From CBDCME01 sp965218865 (GTDB taxonomy: Bacteria > Pseudomonadota > Alphaproteobacteria > JAAXGF01): DNA of 64,000 nucleotides. The position numbers were made by a program, and so were the translations under genes. Of the stretch, positions 8,412 through 17,269 are shown piece after piece. The DNA is taken from contig CBDCME010000069.1 in NCBI GenBank assembly GCA_965218865.1, positions 1 to 64,000 of the forward strand, in the 5' to 3' direction. How positions within the stretch are numbered: the stretch's first letter is position 1; every line of letters starts with the position of its first letter. The notes beneath the pieces are model-generated. The model ran no database searches, had not been told where the DNA came from, and was given only the letters and a program-made list of their open reading frames with translations.

Positions 8412-9245
8412 ATGAACGGAGACAACGAAACCGCCACTAGTGCGTCGTTCGGTGAGGCGAAGCAAAAACGTCAGCGTTCGAAGATTAGCTTTCCGTACAC
8501 CGATCTCGATTCAGCGATCGAACTGGCGAAGGCTATCCATGGAAATGTTGGTCGCGGAGATTGTGATGATGACCAGCTTGCGGCCTGGACCAATCAAAGC
8601 GCTAAGAGCAGTACATTTCGCGTTCAGGTGTATGCTGCCCGGACATTTGGCATCCTTGAGAGCGAGGGAAGCAAGCACAAGCTTTCTAACCTTGGCCGTC
8701 AAATCGTAGACCCAAATCACGAGCGAAAAGCCAAAGCAGATGCGTTTTTGACAGTGCCCTTGTTCAATGCTGTCTACAGCAAATATAAAGGCGGGGTTGT
8801 TCCACCGACGGCGGCTCTTGAGCGCGAAATGGTTGAACTAGGTGTTTCCGAAAAGCAGAAGAGTCGAGCGCGCACCGCGCTGGAACGATCAGCAAAATCG
8901 GCTGGTTTTTTTGAGCACGGCGGGAACCGTCTGGTGATGCCCGGCATGCGTGATGGTGGCGATCCTGCTAGCGCGCCCACCGAAGACGAGCAGAAGAACG
9001 GCAGTGGCAATGGTGGCGTAGGCGACCAAGGCAGTTCCGGAACGGGGGGTGGTAATGGTGGCGGATACCACCCCTTCATCGAAGGATTGCTCCAAACGCT
9101 CCCGGAGCCGGGAACGCTTTGGACTATTGAGGGGCGCGCGGCATGGCTGCGAGCAGCAGCGACTAATTTTACCTTGATCTATAAGGGTGAGGGCGAAATT
9201 TCTGTGACTTCACAATGTGGGAAGCGAGATTCATCGGAGTCATAA
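8412..9245 (+). CDS. passenger protein of IS1-like transposon, unknown function
   Basis: This 277-residue protein starts at the ATG at 8412, after AGGAGA. Residues 30-130 form a compact alpha-rich domain (FPYTDLDSAIELAKAIHG ... FRVQVYAARTFGIL), reminiscent of winged-helix repeats in DUF5343-like proteins. A Gly/Ser-rich linker (GSGNGGVGDQGSSGTGGG) then leads to a C-terminal segment (YHPFIEGLLQTLPEPGTLW). It lies wholly between the transposon inverted repeats and diverges from the transposase, so it is cargo. The domain suggests DNA or protein binding, but this is inference. The last residues run into the right end and may be altered. Confidence 0.7.
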   Translation: MNGDNETATSASFGEAKQKRQRSKISFPYTDLDSAIELAKAIHGNVGRGDCDDDQLAAWTNQSAKSSTFRVQVYAARTFGILESEGSKHKLSNLGRQIVDPNHERKAKADAFLTVPLFNAVYSKYKGGVVPPTAALEREMVELGVSEKQKSRARTALERSAKSAGFFEHGGNRLVMPGMRDGGDPASAPTEDEQKNGSGNGGVGDQGSSGTGGGNGGGYHPFIEGLLQTLPEPGTLWTIEGRAAWLRAAATNFTLIYKGEGEISVTSQCGKRDSSES

Positions 9246-9350
9246 AGTAATGTAAGAAGCGCACAAACTAGGACACTCCGCCTCTAATTAGGACAGCACC
9301 CAAGCATTATCGAATTGCACCGGGGAGAAATTTCCGCCACACATAGTACT

Positions 9351-10244
9351 GTGCCGAAATTCAACGCACGACCCACCGCGACGGCCGGCTTGTTGCTGCT
9401 GGGCGTTATCTTCGCGGCGCCCCCGGCCTGGTCAATCGACGATCCTTTCGGCATCGGACCGGAGGTTACGGAGATCGAAGAGGCGATCGACGAAGCACGC
9501 GCCCGGCTCGATCTGGTCGCCCGCGGCGAAAGCTTGCGAGATGCGCGCCTGAACCTTCCCCTCCGCTCGGTGCGCAAGGCATTGAGCCAGATGGCGCGCA
9601 AGGTGGACCGCAGTGCTGGCATCCATGGCGCCCTTCCGGACGTCGCGCAACTGAATAAATACATCGCTGTTATCGAAGGCGCGGTCGATGGGTTCGAACG
9701 GGCCATCGCGGCTCGGGAGCTCCGTGCCGCGTTTCATCAACTCGACGCCCTGGCGGCGATCGTCGAGGCAATGGCCCACGAGTTGCTGGCCTCCTCCGCG
9801 CGACCTTCGCCCGAACCGGTACCCTTGGCACCAGCACCTCCGGAGACGACGCCAATGGCCCCGGCGGTGGATCTGATCATCTCCCGCGTCGAGGTGACAC
9901 GCTATCTGCGGCTGTTCGGAGAATCCACGATCGAGGTCACGCCTCACGTCACGAACACCGGACCCGAAAGAACCGGGGGGCCGATAGAGATCCGGATAAC
10001 CTATTTCAGGCGCCATCGCTGCGCCATCGACGGTGGCCTCGGCGGCGGCGAGGAAAAGGCGCCCAACGGTCCGTGCGCGTCATTTCGCGAAAGCTCGTCG
10101 CTGCCGGCCGCCACCATTGCCTTCACGGTCGATGTCGACCCAGACCAACGGATTCCGGAAACCGACGAAAACAATAATCGTTGCCGTGTGTTCATCATTC
10201 CGGGGATCGTGACCGAGACTGATCACGACTGCCCCGACGATTAG
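9351..10244 (+). CDS. exported CARDB-like domain protein
   Basis: This protein of about 297 residues has an N-terminal signal peptide (hydrophobic LLLLGVIFAAPPAWS, likely cut after AWS). A helical region (residues about 40-150) with regular charged spacing may be a coiled coil. A Pro-rich hinge follows, then a C-terminal beta-sandwich resembling CARDB (VDLIISRVEV ... HVTNTGPERTGG ... DPDQRIPETDENNN). CARDB modules mediate adhesion or cell-surface binding. The GTG at 9351 gives the cleanest signal peptide, although a TTG at 9315 is also in frame. The IS1-like transposon ends only 50 bases upstream, so the native promoter was probably displaced. Confidence 0.7.
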   Translation: MPKFNARPTATAGLLLLGVIFAAPPAWSIDDPFGIGPEVTEIEEAIDEARARLDLVARGESLRDARLNLPLRSVRKALSQMARKVDRSAGIHGALPDVAQLNKYIAVIEGAVDGFERAIAARELRAAFHQLDALAAIVEAMAHELLASSARPSPEPVPLAPAPPETTPMAPAVDLIISRVEVTRYLRLFGESTIEVTPHVTNTGPERTGGPIEIRITYFRRHRCAIDGGLGGGEEKAPNGPCASFRESSSLPAATIAFTVDVDPDQRIPETDENNNRCRVFIIPGIVTETDHDCPDD

Positions 10245-10259
10245 AACTTCCGCCCCGGT

Positions 10260-11003
10260 TCAGTTCCCTGGAGCGGGTTTGGCGAAGACGGTGAGTTCGT
10301 GACCGTACCAGAACCTGTCGATACGGCGAGCGTGCGTCTCGGTGAAACCTTCCTCGCCGAGCCAGTCCGCAATGTGGGCGATCGGGGCGTAATGGATCCA
10401 GTCCCGGGCAATGACCAGATCGTGGAGACGGTTGGCGGTGGCTTGCCACAGGGGACGCTCGGCCATGTCCTTGTAAAGCAAGATGCCACCGGGCATGACC
10501 CGCGCGGCCGCCAGACGTATGAGCGAACGCCGATGGGCCGGCGCCACATGGTGCATCACGTCGATGATCGAAACGAGGTCGAACTTCCCGTCCGGCCACG
10601 GGTCCTCGATCTTCTGATGCCGGAACTCGATAGCCGTCCCCTCGGGGAGACGATTAGCCATGGCCCCGGCAAGCGAAATGGCGTCGGGATTGGCGTCGAA
10701 ACCGATGCCTTTGGTGACACCCCTGAACGTCGCCAGAAGAGCGAGGAACAGTCCGGAACCACAGCTGATATCGAGAACCCGCGCCCCTCGGGGTACAAAC
10801 TCGACAAGATCCTCGAATGGGCAGATATAGGGGCGCCAATGCTGCAGACGCCGCCCCAAGGAACTGCCGTCGACGTACAGCTCCCGGGCAATCGCCGCGA
10901 TCTCGGAAGCTCGCAAGCGAGTCACGGCAGCTCCCAAACCAATGGCCGATTGACGATCAGAATCACGCTCCGGCGCGCGACGGGTTTCGGAAGCCGAGAT
11001 CAC
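10260..11003 (-). CDS. class I SAM-dependent methyltransferase
   Basis: This 247-residue methyltransferase has a Rossmann core with the SAM-binding motif I VLDISCGSGLFLALL (about residues 75-90), motif II GIGFDANPDAI and a later block FDLVSIIDVMHHV. This layout fits small-molecule methyltransferases of the UbiE/class I type; the substrate is not evident. The GTG start at 11003 overlaps the TGA of the upstream transporter (GTGA), so the two are translationally coupled. The pair may modify and move a lipid- or sugar-linked compound. It is convergent with the CARDB gene, leaving only 15 bases between the stops. Confidence 0.85.
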   Translation of the reverse strand: MISASETRRAPERDSDRQSAIGLGAAVTRLRASEIAAIARELYVDGSSLGRRLQHWRPYICPFEDLVEFVPRGARVLDISCGSGLFLALLATFRGVTKGIGFDANPDAISLAGAMANRLPEGTAIEFRHQKIEDPWPDGKFDLVSIIDVMHHVAPAHRRSLIRLAAARVMPGGILLYKDMAERPLWQATANRLHDLVIARDWIHYAPIAHIADWLGEEGFTETHARRIDRFWYGHELTVFAKPAPGN

Positions 11004-11377
11004 GAGGTGCGCGCGACCAGGGCGCATCCCACGGCGATCAGGAGGGTTCCAATGAGCCGCTGCGAGGTTATGTTTTCGCCCAACAGAAAGACGCTGAACA
11101 GCATCGTTACGACAAACCCCAGCCCGACGAAGGGATAGGCGGCCGATAGATCGAGTTTCGACAGCACGAACAGCCATACAACGGCCGCAACCCCGTAAAG
11201 GAAGAAGCCCCCGATGACGAGGGGTGAAAGACCGATGGTGGTCGTCATGTTCCAAACGTTGCCGCTGGCAATCGCTTCGTGAACGACGGCGCGGGACATC
11301 GCGATCTTGAAAACCACCTGGGCGAACGCGGTGATGACGACGCTCGAAAGAATGAGCGCAAGGTTCTGCCAGGTCAT
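11000..11377 (-). CDS. SMR/EamA-type small membrane transporter
   Basis: This 125-residue inner-membrane protein has four predicted helices (about residues 5-25, 48-68, 73-93 and 99-120), the size of an SMR subunit. SAAYPFVGLGFVVTMLFSVFL with LGENIT matches the EamA/SMR fold and resembles ArnE/ArnF-type lipid-sugar flippase subunits. It probably works as a dimer. It is first in a two-gene operon and its stop overlaps the start of a methyltransferase. Drug efflux is an alternative role, but a flippase-like role fits the partner better. Confidence 0.8.
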   Translation of the reverse strand: MTWQNLALILSSVVITAFAQVVFKIAMSRAVVHEAIASGNVWNMTTTIGLSPLVIGGFFLYGVAAVVWLFVLSKLDLSAAYPFVGLGFVVTMLFSVFLLGENITSQRLIGTLLIAVGCALVARTS

Positions 11378-11690
11378 GTCACCTCGTTCAAAAAAACCGT
11401 TGGACCACCGCCCGACCGCGCCTCAACCTGCCGCGTTTCGCATCCGAGTTCAACGACCAATAATCCTCTGATCATCCCGCGGCGGGGAAAATCGATGGGC
11501 ATATGGGGAAATCGGTACGAGTCCACGTTGTGTCGAGGCGCCCCGAGCCAAACGATCCAGCCGCGGGCGCGGATCTTACCGATAACCGTCGGTTATAAAT
11601 CTTATTAAAAGTAAAATATTTCACGCTGATTCTTTGTCTCTGACTCGAGAGTCCGAATCACATAGTTTATCGCATTATTTCAATTGTTTA
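11378..11690. other. intergenic, no gene seen
   Basis: No frame here has a plausible start or family match. The right part is AT-rich and may hold the promoter of the leftward transporter operon, but no clear -35/-10 pair stands out. Confidence 0.5.
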
Positions 11691-11827
11691 GTGTCTGTTC
11701 GAAAAAGCGCGTCCGCGCATTTTTTGCGTTTGTTCCGGCCCCCGCCCCCTCCCGGCCACCCACGAGAGTATGTGGGTGGCCGGGAGGGGGCGGGGGCCGA
11801 CACCGCGAGTTTTCGAACAGACTGTTA
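11691..11827. repeat. palindromic hairpin repeat, copy A
   Basis: About 135 bp with inverted ends TGTCTGTTCGAAAA / TTTTCGAACAGACTGT. A long central inverted repeat built on CCTCCCGGCCACCCAC / GTGGGTGGCCGGGAGG surrounds a short loop. Related units are at 56729-56856 and, split by IS110, at 61309-61346 plus 62943-63051. It abuts the second 109 bp repeat. Confidence 0.9.
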
Positions 11828-11832
11828 GACAA

Positions 11833-11941
11833 CTAGTGCACCCGCGCATTCACTTCGTTCACGCCCTCGTGCACCAGGCCTTTGTCGATGCATCAACTTT
11901 CCAAACTTCGGCTGTCGCCTCCGTTTGGGTCGATGCACTAG
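11833..11941. repeat. 109 bp repeat with CTAGTGCA ends, copy 2
   Basis: Same length and same inverted octamer ends as 6268-6376, with only a few base differences. It lies six bases after the hairpin repeat. Confidence 0.85.
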
Positions 11942-12049
11942 TGGGATCGCCATGTGGCAAGCGGGTACCACATGGGTACCACGCGAAGTGATTTCAGCGC
12001 CCGATTCAGGCGCGCCAACCAAAGCCTACTCACCCAAATCGCCGCCATT

Positions 12050-12340
12050 TTACTTGCCGTTCTCGGTTGCTTGGCATGGCGTCGGCGCCTCGTCGATCTC
12101 GCGTTCGAGGCAGGCAAGCTGCTCCTGGACCAGCGCCAATCTCTCAATCTCCCGCGCGATCTCCTGGGCAAGCCGTGGAGACAAAGGACGACCTTCTCCG
12201 GTCACCAGGTTGTCGAGCGCCAATCGCTTGTAGTGCGATTTGATATTGAGGCCGCGAATGCCTTGGCCAAACAGGCGCCCTTTGATGCGGTTGGCCGAAG
12301 GCCCGAACGATTGGGAGCGGTAAGTAGGACCGGCAACTCA
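12050..12340 (-). pseudogene. IS110-family transposase remnant
   Basis: On the minus strand this reads RIKGRLFGQGIRGLNIKSHY, then the segment PLSPRLAQEIAREIERLALVQEQ, and stops at 12050. This is the middle region of IS110-family transposases (the linker between the DEDD and Transposase_20 domains). Neither catalytic domain is present and I find no element ends, so it is a scar unrelated to the IS110 copy at 61347-62942. Confidence 0.65.
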
Positions 12341-12889
12341 TGAGTGGAAAGCGGCAGAAAACCCAGTACTCACTGGCCCTGGAACCGATGGGCCGGGGTG
12401 AACCCGCGGTCAGCGGTCAGCAAGGGGTCGAACCACCCATGGCGAAGCCGGAAGCCCGGCCGTCTCCCCCGACTCTATGTCGCGGGGACGGCTTAACCCG
12501 GTCGAACCGCCGTGGTACGAGACCCGTATGCCCGGTGGTGTGGGAGGGGCGGCGCCGCGAGGCGCCCCCCCTATCCCCATCTTTGAACCGGCCGCGCAGA
12601 TAGGGTTCCGCCCCTTTTTAGGCCGATTTGGTGATCGGACGCTTCTAAGCCGGGATATTTCCCATGACCCTTGCGAAACGTGGGGAATAGCTCGCCTTCG
12701 GACCACAAGCTCCAAAAAAGGGGGCGGAACGCCGCGCGCCGCTCCATCCCCAAAACAGCGGACATTTGAACGGCTATGAAATCCGGACATCCATACGTGC
12801 TATCGACAGCCTTGCAGAGCCGAGTTGTTCCCCTCCGGCGAATTTGGTAACTTGCTGAGGTAACGTGCTTTCCGCGTTACGGCGGCAAC
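12341..12889. other. intergenic, structured GC-rich DNA, no gene
   Basis: No convincing protein. A strong GC hairpin lies near 12545-12575 in a block (about 12515-12580) that I associate with the ends of retroelement-like or intron-like sequences, but no reverse transcriptase is present. The last 100 bases should hold the gyrA promoter. Confidence 0.35.
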
Positions 12890-15691
12890 ATGTCGTTGCG
12901 GCGGCGACAGCTGAAAGCCGACGGATTGAGCACAACGCCACCAGCTCCAGACATCACACCCATCGCCATAGAAGAGGAGATGAAGCGCTCCTACCTCGAT
13001 TACGCGATGAGCGTGATCGTCGCGCGGGCCTTGCCGGATGCCCGGGACGGCCTCAAGCCGGTCCACCGACGCATTCTGTACGCGATGAACGAACAGAGCT
13101 GCTTCTGGAACAGACCGTTCCGCAAGTCGGCTCGGATCGTCGGCGACGTCATGGGCAAATATCACCCCCACGGCGGCGAGGCGATTTATGATGCCATGGT
13201 GCGCATGGCGCAGGATTTCGCCATGCGGCTCGTCCTTGTCGACGGCCAGGGCAACTACGGATCCATGGACGGCGATCCGCCGGCGGCGATGCGTTACACC
13301 GAGGCGCGCATGGCCCGTCCGGCCCATATGATGCTTGAAGACATCGACAAGGATACCGTCGAATTTCAAGCCAATTACGACGATACCGCCCGGGAACCCG
13401 TGGTCCTCCCGGCACGGATTCCCAATCTGTTGGTCAACGGTGCCGGGGGCATCGCCGTGGGTATGGCGACCAACATCCCACCCCATAACCTGGGTGAAGT
13501 CATCGACGGCTGCTGTGCCTACGTCGACGATCCCGAAATCACCATCGACCAGTTGATCGAGCACATTTCGGCGCCGGACTTTCCCACTGGCGGCATCATT
13601 CTGGGTCGGGCAGGGTTGCGTTCGGCTTATCATTTCGGCCGCGGCACCGTCGTCATTCGGAGCCTAACCCACGTGGAAAGCGTTGGCCGCGATCGGGAAG
13701 CCATCGTCGTCACCGAAATCCCCTACCAGGTCAACAAGGCACGCATGATCGAGCGGATCGCCGACGTGGTGCGTGAAAAACGCGTCGAAGGAATCGCCGC
13801 GTTGCGCGACGAATCCGATCGCGACGGTGTCCGTGTCGTGATCGAGTTGCGCCGCGACGCCGTTACCGAGGTCGTGCTCAACCAGCTCTATCACTTTACT
13901 CCGCTGCAATCGTCGTTCGGCATCAACATGTTGGCCCTCGATGGCGGGAAACCCCGGATGATGAACCTGCGGGAGCTGGTGGTTGCCTTCGTCAGCTTCC
14001 GCGAGGTCGTGATTACCCGCCGTGCCGCCTACGAGCTCGCCAAGGCCCGCGATCGCGCCCACGTCCTGATAGGACTGGCCCTCGCCGTGGTCAACCTCGA
14101 CGCAATCATCCTCCTGATCCGAAGGGCGGCGGACCCGACGGCCGCCCGCGCGGGCCTCCTGGAACGGCCCTGGCCGGTGGCGGAGGTCGCGCCTCTCATT
14201 CGTCTGGTCGCCGAACCGGGGCGGGACGTGATCGAGGGTTCCTACCGGCTTTCGGAGGCCCAGGCAAAAGCGATTCTCGATCTCCGCCTACATCGCTTGA
14301 CCGGACTTGAGCGCGACAAGATTTCCGACGAGTTGAAGGCCGTCTGCGAACAGATCGAGGAGCTTCTGGCAATCCTTGCCTCGCCCGAGAAAGTGCGGCA
14401 AATCCTCCGCGGCGAGCTCGAGGAGGTCCGGGCCCAGTTCGCCGACAAACGCCGCACCGAGGTCGTGGACGTGGAGTTCGAGCAGGACATTGAGGATCTG
14501 ATTCAACGGGAGGACATGGTCGTTTCCGTGAGCCACGGCGGATACATCAAACGCGTCCCCCTGTCGGCCTACCGCTCTCAGCGGCGCGGCGGCAAGGGCC
14601 GCTCCGGCATGGCGACGCGCGAAGAGGATTTCGTTGCCCGGGTCTTCATCGCCAACACCCACACACCGGTGCTGTTTTTTTCGACCTCCGGCCTGGTTTA
14701 TCGGTTGAAGGTGTACCGGTTGCCCCTGGGAACGCCGCAGGCACGGGGAAAGGCGCTCGTCAACCTGTTGCCTCTCGATCTCAAGGAAGCGATTTCGACG
14801 GTGATGCCCATGCCAGAGGACGAGTCTCTGTGGGACCAACTCTTTGTCATGTTCGCGACCTCGTCGGGAAGCGTGCGCCGCAATGCGCTTTCGAATTTCA
14901 CGAATATCAAGTCGAACGGCAAAGTGGCCATGAAACTCGCCGACAACGACCGCCTCGTGGGAGTGCAGACCTGCACCGAGGAGGATGACGTGCTCATCGC
15001 CACGCAGAGTGGGAAGTGTGTTCGATTCGAAGTCGGGATCGTGCGCGTCTTCAGCGGCCGTACCTCCTCCGGTGTGCGGGGAGTCAAGCTCGCTCCGGGC
15101 GATTCGGCCATCTCGATGTCGGTCCTACGACACGTGAAGATGGAGGCCGAGATCCGGGACCAGTATCTCAAGCTGGCGGCGGCGAAACGGCGGGCCGCGT
15201 CGGGTGAAAACGACGGCTCCGACGAGACCGTCGGAGTGAGCGGCGATACCGATGTCGAGACCCTGGAAGCGGCGCTTGGAGAGAAAACCGTGCGGACCCT
15301 CGAGGAGGCCGAGGAATTCATCTTGACGATTCGCGAATCCGGTTTCGGCAAACGCTCCTCGACCTACGACTATCGCACCACCAGCCGGGGCGGAATCGGG
15401 GTCGCCAATACGGAGATGCCACTGCGGCATGGGCCCGTGGTCGCGGCGTTTCCAGTCTCCGAGAGTGACCAGATCGTCTTGATGACCGACGGTGGCCAGC
15501 TTCTCCGCTGCCCCGTCAACGACATTCGAATCAGTGGCCGCAACACCCAGGGTGTGCGGCTTCTTAGGGTTGCCGAAGGGGAACGAATCGTATCGGTCGC
15601 CCACCTCGCCGATCAAGGCGAGGCGGACGACGACGACAACGGTGACCTGGCGGAGGATGAAGCCGTGGAATCGGATCCCGGCGATGCCTGA
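12890..15691 (+). CDS. gyrA: DNA gyrase subunit A
   Basis: This 933-residue GyrA is the breakage-reunion subunit that, with GyrB, introduces negative supercoils. The N-terminal domain has the catalytic Tyr at about residue 136 (AAMRYTEARM). The quinolone pocket reads HPHGGEAIYD at residues 92-101, where E. coli has HPHGDSAVYD. The GyrA box QRRGGKGRSG (near residue 565) and C-terminal pinwheel blades follow, with an alphaproteobacterial acidic insertion near residues 770-800 and an acidic tail. The GTG/ATG choice is not certain because no good ribosome site is seen. The stop overlaps the coaD start. Confidence 0.97.
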   Translation: MSLRRRQLKADGLSTTPPAPDITPIAIEEEMKRSYLDYAMSVIVARALPDARDGLKPVHRRILYAMNEQSCFWNRPFRKSARIVGDVMGKYHPHGGEAIYDAMVRMAQDFAMRLVLVDGQGNYGSMDGDPPAAMRYTEARMARPAHMMLEDIDKDTVEFQANYDDTAREPVVLPARIPNLLVNGAGGIAVGMATNIPPHNLGEVIDGCCAYVDDPEITIDQLIEHISAPDFPTGGIILGRAGLRSAYHFGRGTVVIRSLTHVESVGRDREAIVVTEIPYQVNKARMIERIADVVREKRVEGIAALRDESDRDGVRVVIELRRDAVTEVVLNQLYHFTPLQSSFGINMLALDGGKPRMMNLRELVVAFVSFREVVITRRAAYELAKARDRAHVLIGLALAVVNLDAIILLIRRAADPTAARAGLLERPWPVAEVAPLIRLVAEPGRDVIEGSYRLSEAQAKAILDLRLHRLTGLERDKISDELKAVCEQIEELLAILASPEKVRQILRGELEEVRAQFADKRRTEVVDVEFEQDIEDLIQREDMVVSVSHGGYIKRVPLSAYRSQRRGGKGRSGMATREEDFVARVFIANTHTPVLFFSTSGLVYRLKVYRLPLGTPQARGKALVNLLPLDLKEAISTVMPMPEDESLWDQLFVMFATSSGSVRRNALSNFTNIKSNGKVAMKLADNDRLVGVQTCTEEDDVLIATQSGKCVRFEVGIVRVFSGRTSSGVRGVKLAPGDSAISMSVLRHVKMEAEIRDQYLKLAAAKRRAASGENDGSDETVGVSGDTDVETLEAALGEKTVRTLEEAEEFILTIRESGFGKRSSTYDYRTTSRGGIGVANTEMPLRHGPVVAAFPVSESDQIVLMTDGGQLLRCPVNDIRISGRNTQGVRLLRVAEGERIVSVAHLADQGEADDDDNGDLAEDEAVESDPGDA

Positions 15692-16205
15692 TCCGCGCAC
15701 CGCCATTTATCCGGGAACCTTTGATCCGATCACGCTCGGACACGTCGATATCATTCGGCGATCGCGAAGACTCGTCGGCCGCCTCGTCGTCGGCATCGCC
15801 GCGAACGCCGGCAAGCACCCCCTTCTGAGCCTCGAGGAGCGGGTCCGGATCGTCAGCGAAGAGGTTTCCAGAGTCGCGGACGATGCGGGCGGATCGGTCG
15901 AGGTGATCGCCTTCGATAATCTGTTGACGCAATTTGCCACGGATGCCGGGGCCGACATGATCATTCGCGGACTGAGGGCGGTTTCGGACTTCGAATACGA
16001 ATTCCAGATGGCGGCGATGAACAGCCGGCTCGAACCCAAAATCGAAACGGTCTTCCTGATGGCCTCGGACGGCCATCACTTCATTGCCTCGCGCCTGGTC
16101 AAGGAGATTGGGCGGTTGGGCGGCGATATCTCCGGTTTCGTCGCGCCCGGGGTGCGCCGTTATTTGGCCGAGGCTCTCGCGCGTGAGCGGCGCTCGAGTT
16201 CTTAA
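15684..16205 (+). CDS. coaD: pantetheine-phosphate adenylyltransferase
   Basis: This 173-residue CoaD transfers AMP from ATP to 4'-phosphopantetheine, giving dephospho-CoA, the fourth step of CoA synthesis. The nucleotidyltransferase signature is present as YPGTFDPITLGHVDII (T/HxGH, residues 8-23). IIRGLRAVSDFEYEFQMAAMN (residues 91-110) lines the substrate site, and a late SRLVKEIGRLGGDIS motif follows. The ATG at 15684 overlaps the last eight bases of gyrA, indicating coupling, and gives the normal family length. Confidence 0.97.
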   Translation: MPDPRTAIYPGTFDPITLGHVDIIRRSRRLVGRLVVGIAANAGKHPLLSLEERVRIVSEEVSRVADDAGGSVEVIAFDNLLTQFATDAGADMIIRGLRAVSDFEYEFQMAAMNSRLEPKIETVFLMASDGHHFIASRLVKEIGRLGGDISGFVAPGVRRYLAEALARERRSSS

Positions 16206-16234
16206 TCGCTAGCCCCATCGACGCCTCCCTGGCC

Positions 16235-17269
16235 ATGCGGGTCGACACCTTCAGCTTTGCCTTGCCACCCGATCGAATCGCCGAACGACCGGCGACGCCT
16301 CGTGACTCCGCCCGCCTGCTCGACGTCGACGGAGACGGCTTCCACGATCGGATCGTGCGCGATCTGCCGCGCCTCTTGCGGCCAGGCGACGTTGTTGTTC
16401 TCAACGACTCCCGTGTCATTCCGGCGCGCCTCGCGGGCCGGCGCGGCGGCACCCGGGTCGAGATTACCCTGCACCAGTGTGTCAACGGCAACGCTTGGGA
16501 CGTCTTCGCCCGCCCGGCCCGCCGTCTGCGTCCAGGCGACAAAGTCGATTTCGCGCCGGATCTTGGCGCCAGCGTCGAAAGCAAGAGCGCCGACGGGCAG
16601 GTACGTTTGCGGTTCAGCGTCGCCGACAAGGCCCTACGGAAGTTGCTGGATCTACATGGCGTCGCCCCCCTGCCCCCCTATATCCCCCGAACCGCCGGTC
16701 CCGATTCCAGGGACGGACGCGACTACCAGACCGTCTATGCCCGCCACGACGGTTCGGTGGCGGCCCCGACCGCCGGCCTGCACATGACGCCAGCGTTGTT
16801 GGAGGCCCTGAGGGCGCGTGGCGTCCTGCTGTCGTTTCTGACCTTGCACGTCGGCGGGGGGACGTTTCTTCCGGTCCGGACAGCGGACACGCGGGATCAT
16901 CGCATGCATCCCGAAAGAGGACGCGTCAGCTCGGAATCGGCGACGGCGATCAACCGCGCCCGGACCGGGGGCGGGCGTGTCGTCGCGCTCGGAACAACGA
17001 GTCTTAGGCTGCTCGAGAGCGCCGCCGACGAAGTCGGTAATCTGGCGCCCTTCAACGGCGAGACGGACCTCTTCATCACCCCCGGTTACCGCTTCAAATC
17101 GGTCGATCTGCTGATCACGAACTTTCACCTGCCGCGTTCGACGTTGTTCATGCTGGTTTGTGCCTTCGCCGGACTCGAACGCATGCGGTCGGCCTATGCC
17201 CACGCCCGCGACTCGGGATATCGCTTTTACTCCTACGGGGACTGTTGTCTTTTGCGGCGGGCCGGGTGA
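16235..17269 (+). CDS. queA: tRNA preQ1(34) S-adenosylmethionine ribosyltransferase-isomerase QueA
   Basis: This 344-residue QueA transfers and isomerises the ribosyl group of SAM onto preQ1 in tRNA position 34, giving epoxyqueuosine. Family blocks are clear: VVLNDSRVIPARL (residues 54-66), VAAPTAGLHMTP, TLHVGGGTFLPV and LITNFHLPRSTLFMLVCAFAG. The start at 16235 gives the usual MRVDTFSFALP N-terminus. Its TGA overlaps the tgt GTG start, so the two queuosine genes are coupled and made together. Confidence 0.97.
   Translation: MRVDTFSFALPPDRIAERPATPRDSARLLDVDGDGFHDRIVRDLPRLLRPGDVVVLNDSRVIPARLAGRRGGTRVEITLHQCVNGNAWDVFARPARRLRPGDKVDFAPDLGASVESKSADGQVRLRFSVADKALRKLLDLHGVAPLPPYIPRTAGPDSRDGRDYQTVYARHDGSVAAPTAGLHMTPALLEALRARGVLLSFLTLHVGGGTFLPVRTADTRDHRMHPERGRVSSESATAINRARTGGGRVVALGTTSLRLLESAADEVGNLAPFNGETDLFITPGYRFKSVDLLITNFHLPRSTLFMLVCAFAGLERMRSAYAHARDSGYRFYSYGDCCLLRRAG

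Larger units (their letters stand above)
6978..9301 (-). mobile_element. IS1-like transposon with passenger gene and structured RNA
   Basis: Perfect 16 bp terminal inverted repeats GGGTGCTGTCCTAATT lie at 6978-6993 and, inverted, at 9286-9301. Between them lie an IS1-like transposase on the minus strand, a strongly structured intergenic region with a tRNA-like RNA, and a plus-strand passenger gene. I found no target duplication next to the repeats. Length 2324 bp. Confidence 0.85.

Noticed and set aside
12341..12889. Group II intron or retroelement end
   Set aside because: There is a GC hairpin and a vaguely familiar block, but no reverse transcriptase and no clear domain V, so it cannot be supported.
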